A stretch of DNA of 64,000 nt, from the NCBI GenBank assembly GCA_023014485.1, contig JAJOZX010001080.1, positions 649,501 through 713,500 of the forward strand, written 5' to 3'. The DNA comes from Bathynomus jamesi (Eukaryota; Arthropoda; Malacostraca; Isopoda; Cirolanidae). This document shows, piece after piece, positions 56,463 through 64,000 of this stretch. The position numbers and the translations under genes were made by a program. The notes below the pieces were generated by a model. That model had not been told where the DNA came from. It did no database searches and saw only the letters and a list, made by a program, of their open reading frames with translations. Position 1 is the stretch's first letter. The number at the start of each line of letters is the position of its first letter.

Positions 56463-59400
56463 CCAGATCTTATTTTAGACGTGGTGATGACAAATGGCGA
56501 AAACAAAGTTGAAGGTTTAGAAGTAGGCAAGAGTTGAGGATGTAGTGATCATCAACTTCTTAGGTTTAAGTTATTGATAGAAAACACTAAGGATAGTAAC
56601 GTAATACAAGTCCCTGATTTTCGTAGGGCCAATTTTGATAGTTTTGTGGATAGGATGAGAGTAGTGGACTGGGGGTGACTTATTTATGGGTAATGACACA
56701 AATTTGCATTGGGAGGCATTTAAAGATAGTTTCTTGAATATCAAAAGGGAGTTTATTCCTCATAAGCCCAAGCATGCTAGAAATCATGGTAAGCCTAAGT
56801 GGTAGACTAGGAAAAAAGGTGAGTTCATAAATGAATGTAACAGAGTGTATAGACTTAATAAGCGCAATGGCACAGTAGTTAACACTAATAGATATATCAG
56901 GTTAAAAGATCAGTTAGGAACACTAAGTGTAATTTAGAGATACTTATAGCTGTGGATAGTAAACATAACATAAAAAAGTTTTTTCATTACATGAATAATC
57001 GTAAGCCGATAAAAGATAATATAGGCTGTCTCTTGGACACTAATAGCGCTTTGGCTTCCAACACTCAGGCAATGGTGGGTATTTTTAATAACTTTTTTGC
57101 GACAGTTTTTACCATATAAGACATTGTGGAGGGTGAACACTTTTTCCCCTTTTAGTTGTCAGCCCTTTCCCCCTGGCCTTGATTATTATTATTTATGTAC
57201 TAAATTTATTTAATTTTTGATTGAAATACTTGTTATAGATAGGATTTTCATGGTTCTCTCTTTCTTTCCAGAGAAATAAAGTATTTGTTTGTTAATATTG
57301 TAAGAAAAGGAATAAGGATTAAGTAATTGCTTGTTAAAACCTATTAGCAAAAGGCATTAAGTACATATTTTTGGTTTATTTGCTTAAAAGACCTATCCAT
57401 GAATATTGTCTATAAAAATTAACATTTGAAGTAAAATAACATGAAAGGTGATCCTTGTCAGAGAGAAGCTTATGATATTCAGAAGTGTTTACAAGCTAAT
57501 AAATTCCAAGAAACAGTATGTGTGTCAAAACTAGAGTTTTGAGAAAGTGCTGCGAGAAGTGGGGAAAATAATCTGGTGTTTGTGGAGGTGTCAAAACTAA
57601 ATCAAATGTTAAAACAGAAAATAAATAGGAGAGTATTTTAAGAAAAGGAATAAAGTATTTGGTGGTTAAAACATTTTAGCAAAAGGAATTAAGTACTAAA
57701 TTGTTAATACTTTAACAAAAGGAATAAAGTACTTGGTTGTTAAAGGAAGGAACTAAATTCAAGCCAGATTTGTCTGAGAAACTGAAGACCATTATTAAGC
57801 ACAAAGAGAAGAAGCTATTAATGTTAAGTCTGTTGCTTCATGTTGGAATAACAAGTTTTGTCAATCTTATGCTAATGCTGTGAGTTCTCTCGTGGCACAG
57901 AAGGAAGCTACTCTTGCAAGAACTGTAAAACAAGTGAGAACTGTTGGCAGTATGAGCCAGCAGTTGTGGAATCGGAGGTCTGGGCAGTGAGCCTGGATCC
58001 AACAACCCTTCAAGGTGGGCAGCCTGGCTGTGTGAAGGCCTTAAAAATAAAATTTTATATTTTGTCTGGTATGACCATTAGGTTAACCAATCCCACCATA
58101 ACATTAATAATGTCACAGATGTTGACAATATTGTTCCATTTAGCAGCTAGACTATTTTGGATGAAATAACTGTTTACGAGGGTGAGGTTGCGGATTATAT
58201 TGATAGGTTAAAAGTTAGTAAGGTTCCAGGCCTTGACGCCTTTTATCCTAGACATCTGAAAGATTTGAAAGATGTTGTCATAGACCACTTAACAAAGATT
58301 TTTAATCAGTCACTGGAAATGGGGATTACTCCTGAAGATTTCAAATTAGCTAACATCATGCCCATTTTCAAAAAAGGCAACTGCACAGTAGCTAGCAATT
58401 ATAGGCCCATTAGCTTAACGTCAATTGTCAGTAAACTTTTGGAATCTGTAGAGATCATATCATTGAACACTTAGAGAAAGTTGCAATTTGTTTAATAGTA
58501 GTCAGCATGGGTTTCAACGTCATAGATCTTGTTTAACTAATTTGTTAGAATTTTATAATGAAATAGTGCATGAATACAATAGGCATAGAGTGGCTGATGT
58601 TATTTATTTAGATTTTAAAAAAACGTTTGATACAGTTCTGCATAGAAGATTAATTGCAAAGGTTAAAGTGCACGGTATACACAGTCAGGTAGCTAACTGG
58701 TTAGAAGAATGGCTTCGTGCTAGGAGACAGAGGGTTGTTGTTAATGGTAGTGAGTCAGGGTGGTTGGATGTAGGTAGCAGTGTCCCACATGGTTCAGTGT
58801 TAGGCCCATTGCCTAACAACATAAATGTAGGTTTGACTAGTAACGTGTCAAAATTCACAGATGACACTAAAATAGGCAGTAAGGTTGTTAATGACAACAA
58901 TAGAAATAGGCTCCAAGATGATGTAAATAGGATCATGGAGTGGACAGATAAGTGGCAGATGCAATTTAACGTAGACAAATATAAAGTTTTGCATTAAGGC
59001 TCTTGTAACAATATGTACACATACACGATGGATGATAGAGAGCTAGCAAGCGTTGACGAAGGAGATTTAGGCATATGCGTATCTAAGGATTTAAAAGTTA
59101 GGAACCAGTACCTGGAGTCTTACACTAAAGCTAATAGGATGTTAGGCTTCATAGTGCATAATTTCAAATTTAAATTGAAGAATATTATATTGCCAATTTA
59201 CAAGTCCCTGGTCAGGCCTCATTTAGAATATGCCGTTCAGTTTTGGTGCCGTATTTGCATGAGGATATTGATAGGTTAGAAAGGGTTCAGTGTCGTGCAT
59301 GAAACTGATTCCGTCATTGCACAACAAGCTTTCTGAAGATAGGATTAAAGAGTAGACTTGCATTCACTCAAAACTAGGAGATTAAGGAGGGAGCTTATTG

Positions 59401-59660
59401 AAGTTTTCAAAATCATTAATAACATCAATAACAAATTTTGACAAACTGTTCACTTTTTGATAATAGCAATACTCATAATAATGGATTTAAGTTGCAAGGC
59501 AGACATTTCATTACTAATATCGCTAAAAACTTCTTTACATTTAAAGTAATTGATAAATGGAATAATCTTCCTGCACCCATCATGAACTCAACCAGTGTTA
59601 ATATGTTTAAGAACCATTTAAATAGGCATTTTAAAAATATTAACATTGTTTAATATAATA
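56463..59660 (+). pseudogene. CR1-type element, copy B (endonuclease end to 3' end)
   Basis: 5'-truncated in the endonuclease: LILDVVMTNGENKVEGLEVG, a stop, GCSDHQLLRFKLLIENTKDS. After a linker the sequence is interrupted (about 57115-58095), then resumes: DEITVYEGEVADYIDRLKVS, PGLDAFYPRHLKDLKDV, NYRPISLTSIVSKLLESV (58157-58474), QHGFQRHRSCLTNLLEFYNE, VIYLDFKKTFDTVLHRRLIA, SSVPHGSVLGPLP with a deletion, KFTDDTKIGSKVV (catalytic FADD now FTDD), MEWTDKWQMQFNVDKYKVLH, then the thumb and C-terminal end to HFKNINIV near 59653. Same family as 60303-64000. Confidence 0.9.
57115..58095. other. Foreign segment inside CR1-type copy B
   Basis: It separates FFATVFTI from NVTDVDNIVPF, which adjoin in the related copy at 62770-62840. 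It contains loose repeats of AAAAGGAATAAAGTA (57302, 57641, 57716) and, at 57800-57965, a GC-richer plus-strand stretch (CNN... KSVASCWNNKFCQSYANAVS, LVAQKEATLARTVKQVRTVG) that looks coding but is unrecognised. No clear TIR. Confidence 0.55.
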
Positions 59661-59673
59661 ATAAAACAATCAC

Positions 59674-60302
59674 ACTCTGCTCGCGATTCGTCAGCCAGAC
59701 TCTGCTCGCGATTCGTCAGCCAGACTCTGCTCGCGATTCGTCAGCCAGACTCTGCTCGCGATTCGTCAGAGACTCTGCTCGCGATTCGTCAGCCAGACTC
59801 TGCTCGCGATTCGTCAGCCAGACTCTGCTCGCGATTCGTCAGCCAGACTCTGCTCGCGATTCGTCAGCCAGACTCTGCTCGCGATTCGTCAGCCAGACTC
59901 TGCTCGCGATTCGTCAGCCAGACTCTGCTCGCGATTCGTCAGCCAGACTCTGCTCGCGATTCGTCAGCCAGACTCTGCTCGCGATTCGTCAGCCAGACTC
60001 TGCTCGCGATTCGTCAGCCAGACTCTGCTCGCGATTCGTCAGCCAGACTCTGCTCGCGATTCGTCAGCCAGACTCTGCTCGCGATTCGTCAGCCAGACTC
60101 TGCTCGCGATTCGTCAGCCAGACTCTGCTCGCGATTCGTCAGCCAGACTCTGCTCGCGATTCGTCAGCCAGACTCTGCTCGCGATTCGTCAGCCAGACTC
60201 TGCTCGCGATTCGTCAGCCAGACTCTGCTCGCGATTCGTCAGCCAGACTCTGCTCGCGATTCGTCAGCCAGACTCTGCTCGCGATTCGTCAGCCAGACTC
60301 TG
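59674..60302. repeat. 25-bp satellite, about 25 units
   Basis: Nearly identical units ACTCTGCTCGCGATTCGTCAGCCAG; one unit near 59768 lacks CCA. Lies exactly between the 3' end of CR1-type copy B and the 5' region of copy C. No stop codon occurs in any plus-strand frame, so a 220-codon frame across it is an artefact. Confidence 0.95.
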
Positions 60303-60532
60303 TACTGAATGGATGCATTTCCTGAACTCTCTGGTATTACATCTACTTTTGTATATTGCTAAGAATTTTACTTTTGGAAAGTTTTGAATTTTATATACTT
60401 GCCTTTATATTCACATAGTTATAGTTAAGTAATTGAATATTTGTGGTTTTTAGCAATTTAGAAGTTTTCATAGCATGCCAGCTTAATTTAACTTAAACTT
60501 GTAATGGTTATAAACTAATTTTTAACTGCGCG

Positions 60533-61520
60533 ATGCCATCGCAGAGTGTCGTGTGGTAGGTGTAGGGTAAACTGGTGGTATTCAGAATTTAAAGATTATA
60601 ACGGTGGTCCTATGGTGATTACCAAGAGATCAGTTTGTTTCTTTTGTGAGTTAATGGAGGAAATAGTTGACATAAAACGCAGTGTATGTGAGGTAACAGA
60701 AAGACTTGCAATGCTTGATGACGGCAGGGGTAGGCTATGGTTGACGAAAGCCAAACCAATACTAACATTGAAGACGTTAGTAATTTGAAGAGTGAGGTGT
60801 GTAATCTAGTTTCTAGTTTAGGTAGCTTGTCGGGAAGGTTGGATAGAGTTGAGGAAGGGGTTAAGGTTGGTCCAAGAGTAGTAGATGGGGAGGGATTTAG
60901 AGAAGTTAAGGGTGGAGCTAGGCCACATACATTAGGTGATAGTACTCCCCCCCCCCATCAAGGTTTTGAACCCTTTTGCCCATTTGGAAAGGGACGTGAA
61001 TGAGGGGGAAACTATTTTAATTGGGGACTCTTTAGTGCGCCACATGGACAAAGAGTTCGTTGAATGGCATCCAACCAAGACGAGGAAGGTCTGTCTCCCA
61101 GGAGCCAGGGTTGACAGAGTTAGAGACGAAGTGGATAGGATTGACGTTGCTTCCCATCACTCGATGTTGGTGACGATGGTAGGAGGCAATGACTTGTATA
61201 GGCCTGATATGAGAGTGCCTGACCTTTTGGAGAGATATAGGGGGGTTAATTAGGTCCCTGAAGGCGAGGTCAGATAAGTCTTTAGTTCTAGGTATTACCT
61301 CTAGGCACAGGTTGGGTCTTAGGATTACGTCAAAAACAATATTTTTGAATAATAAATTAGAAGAGATTTGTGCTGAGGAAAATGTACCCTTCGTAAAACT
61401 GTGGTCAGAATTCAGTGATCCTAGCCTTTTTATAAAAGATGGGGGTGCATTTTAATGAAATAGGTAATGCTAGGCTAGGTAGGTTAATAGACGAAAATGT
61501 GCGAAAGCTGTATAGGTCAA
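60533..61520 (+). pseudogene. CR1-type ORF1: zinc motif plus SGNH esterase (copy C)
   Basis: A start at 60533 needs a frameshift to enter CGRCRVNWWYSEF and CFFCELMEEIVDIKRS (paired CxxC motifs as in the 8426-9786 copy), then a coiled-coil-like NLKSEVCNLVSSLGSLSGRL. A C tract (60949-60957) shifts frame into the esterase: ETILIGDSLVRHMDKEF (block I), MLVTMVGGNDLY (block III, 61180), a stop near 61250, and DGG-VHFNEIGNARLGRL (61440) with an extra base in the catalytic Asp-x-x-His block. Confidence 0.85.
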
Positions 61521-61563
61521 AGCCTTCTTTAAACGTTGTGGGTCCAAGGAATGCGAGCCTGAC

Positions 61564-64000
61564 GTGAAAAATAGTTTAAAACGCTGGCCTGTGGTAAACA
61601 ATACCTTAAACGTCTTTTATTGTAATGCACATAGTACTAGAAATAAATTAAACAAATTTAAGGTGATAATTTATTCTGGCAACTACAATATAGTTGCTAT
61701 CACTGAAACGTGGTTAAATACCGTGACTCTGGACTTGTTGGGGGAACTCGATATACCAGGTTTTAAACTCTTTACTAATGATAGGTTACATAGGTTTGGT
61801 GGCAGCGTTTTGCTGTACATTCATAATTTCCTTAGGGTTATCGAGGTTAAGATAGATTTTCCACCAGCAATTAATGCGTTGAAGTTAGGGCGCGTAGTAT
61901 TAGTTTTAATTTTGATGTTGTTTATGGACCTCCCATTCAACCCTTCGACACTGATACTAGATTTTACTCACTTCTTGGTAACTTTATTGACAATTGGAAT
62001 AGTATAATTGTCAGAGACTTTAACTGCCCTAATGTTAATTATGAGACTTTTACTAGTAATGAGGAGGGTTTGAGATTGATTGAGTTCATGGAGGATAATT
62101 TTTTACGACAGATAGTTACCGAACCAACGCGCAGTGACAATATTTTAGATTTGGTGATGACGAATGGTGAAAATATAGTCAATAGTTTAGAAGTAGGTGA
62201 GAGTTTAGGATGTAGTGATCATCAAATTCTTAGGTTTAAGTTATTGATGGAAAACACTAAGGATAGTAACATAATAGAAATCTCTGATTTTTGTAGGGCT
62301 AATTTTGATAGTTTTGTGGATAGGATGAGAGTAGTGGACTGGGATAACTTATGGGTAATGACAAATTTGCATTGGGAGGCGTTTAAAGAAAGTTTTGTGA
62401 ATATTGAAAGGGAGTTTATTCCTCGTAGGCCCAAGCATGCTAGAAATCATGGTAGGCCCAAGTGGTGGACTAGGAAATAGGTGAGTTCATAAACAAGCGT
62501 AACAGAGCGTATAGACTTAATAAGCGCAATGGCATGGCAGCTAACTTTAATAGATATATCGAGCTTAGACATCAGGTTAAAAGATCAGTTAGGAATGCTA
62601 AGCATAATTTAGAGATACTTATAGCTGCGGATAGTAAACATAATCCCAAAAAGTTTTTTGAATGTGAATAATCGTAAGCCGATAAAAGATAACATAGGTC
62701 CTCTAGTGGATGTTAGCGGCGCTTTGGCTTCTGATGCTCAGGCGATGGCGGGTATTTTCAATAACTTTTTTGCGACAGTTTTTACCGTAGAAGACGTAAA
62801 TAATGTCCCCGACGTGGACGATATCATTCCATTTAGTAGCGAGACTTTTGGATGAAATAACTGTTTATGAGGGTGAGATTGTGCATTATATCAATAGGAT
62901 AAAAGTTAGCAAGGCTCGCTTTTTTTATTCCAGACATTTGAAAGATTTGAAAGACGTTATTGTAGGCCCCCTTAACGAAGATTTTTAATCAGTTACTCAA
63001 AATGGGGATTATTCCTGAAGACTTCAAATTAGCTAACATCACACCCATTTTTAAAAAAGGCGACCACATGGTACCTAGTACTTATAGGCCCATTAGCTTA
63101 ACATCAACTGTAGGTAAGCTTTTGAAATCTGTAGTTAGGGATCGTATCATCGATCACTTAGAAAGTAGAGATTTGATTAATAGTAGTCAGCATGGGTTTC
63201 GACGCCATAGATCTTGTTTAACTAATTTGTTAGAATTTTATAACGAAATAGTGCGTGAATACAATAGGCATAGAGTGGCTGATGTTATTTATTTAGATTT
63301 TAAAAAGGCGTTTGATACAGTTCTGCATAGAAGATTAATTGCAAAGGTTAAAGTGCATGGTATACGCGGTCAGGTAGTTAACTGGTTAGAGGAATTGCTT
63401 CATGCTAGGAGACAGAGGGTCATTGTTAATGGTAGTGAATCAGGGTGGTTGGATGTAGGTAGTGGTGTCCCACAGGGTTCAGTGTTAGGCCCATTGCTAT
63501 TTCTAATTTACATAGATATAGGATTGACTAGTAACGCGTAAAAATTCGCAGATGATACTAAAATAGGCAGTAAGGTTGTTAACAAGGATGATAGAAATAG
63601 GCTCCAAGATGATGTAAATAGGATTATGGAGTGGATGGATAAGTGGCAGATGCAATTTAATGTAGACAAATATAAAGTTTTGCATGTAGGTTCTCGTAAC
63701 AATAATTACACGTACACGATGGATAATATAGAGTTAGCGAGCATTGACGAGGAAGTAGATTTAGGCGTACACGTATCTAAGGATTTAAAAGTTAGGAACC
63801 AGTGCCTGGAGTCTTGTGCAAAAGCTAATAGGATGTTAGGCTTCATAGCGCATAATTTCAAATTTAAATCAAAGGATATTATATTGCCCCTTTACAAGTC
63901 CCTAGTCAGGCCTCATTTAGAATATGCCATTCAGTTTTGGTGCTTGTATTTGCGCGAGGATATTGATAGGTTAGAAAGGGTTCAGCGTCCTGCCACGAAA
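61564..64000 (+). pseudogene. CR1-type ORF2: endonuclease-reverse transcriptase (copy C)
   Basis: Endonuclease in two frames: LNVFYCNAHSTRNKLNKFKV, NIVAITETWLNT (61564-62007), VRDFNCPNVNY where GDFN is usual, then FLRQIVTEPTRSDNILDLVM and GCSDHQILRF (62070-62480). Linker with stops (62480-62990). RT from 63002: ITPIFKKGDHMVP, YRPISLTSTVGKLLKSV, VIYLDFKKAFDTVLHRRLIA, SGVPQGSVLGPLLFLIYI, a stop at 63539, KFADDTKIGSKVV with intact catalytic Asp pair, WQMQFNVDKYKVLHVGSRN, LVRPHLEYAIQFW to the window edge. Confidence 0.9.

Larger units (their letters stand above)
60303..64000 (+). mobile_element. CR1-type element, copy C, running off the window
   Basis: From the satellite: a 5' UTR (60303-60532), ORF1 with zinc motif and esterase, ORF2 with endonuclease and reverse transcriptase, continuing past 64000. 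Same family as copy B, same orientation, head to tail. Confidence 0.85.

Noticed and set aside
59646..60308. 220-codon open frame of Ser/Arg/Gln repeats
   Set aside because: It is a translation of the 25-bp satellite, which has no stop in any plus-strand frame. The period (25 bp) also shifts the frame every unit.

Overview
The window is eukaryotic, AT-rich and dominated by transposable elements. The mix of families (CR1-type non-LTR elements with an esterase ORF1, many Tc1/mariner relatives, piggyBac, hAT and pogo miniature elements, long (TA)n, (GT)n and (GA)n tracts, and arthropod-type multicopy uncharacterised proteins) points to an arthropod, most likely a malacostracan crustacean. That assignment is inference. 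I see no operons, rRNA, tRNA or CRISPR.

Layout. 1-1320: a possible 5' coding exon of an unrecognised gene (168-343, minus) with a tandem duplication upstream. 1320-3060: a 146-bp near-perfect palindrome with hammerhead-like cores, then a deleted mariner copy and a long-TIR miniature element, both inserted at TA. 4600-13200: minus-strand CR1-type elements joined through (GA)n tracts; one (about 5624-10490) is nearly full length, with ORF1 (zinc motif plus SGNH esterase) and ORF2 (endonuclease plus reverse transcriptase), both broken. 13458-19259: one mariner, recognisable by its outer TIRs, that has taken in an L2/CR1-like element, a 26-bp satellite and two other mariner-type elements. 20100-28430: several decayed minus-strand copies of a non-LTR element with a restriction-like endonuclease, one of them split by a CR1-type insertion.

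28659-45835 (minus) holds the best host-gene candidate: a C2H2 zinc-finger gene with three coding exons, all joined in phase 0 (about 556 residues). Its introns hold a jockey-like fragment, two inverted copies of an unclassified transposon family with CACTG-type ends (34802-37045 and 38008-40630), and pogo, hAT and piggyBac-type miniature elements.

46611-55595 is a three-level nest. The outer element (TIR plus perfect 9-bp duplication) carries a multicopy arthropod gene. A piggyBac element (48580-55282, TTAA duplications) sits inside that gene. Inside the piggyBac transposase lies a third element (49398-53416), whose single large gene combines motifs that I read as FEN1/XPG-like nuclease motifs with a Cys-rich CXC tail. 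This third element, the outer element and the CACTG pair are the strongest candidates for poorly described systems.

56256-64000: a mariner remnant, then two head-to-tail CR1-type elements (plus strand) separated by a 25-bp satellite of about 25 units; the second runs off the window end. Almost every coding region has stops, frameshifts or deletions; the zinc-finger gene and the 49398-53416 element are the most intact.
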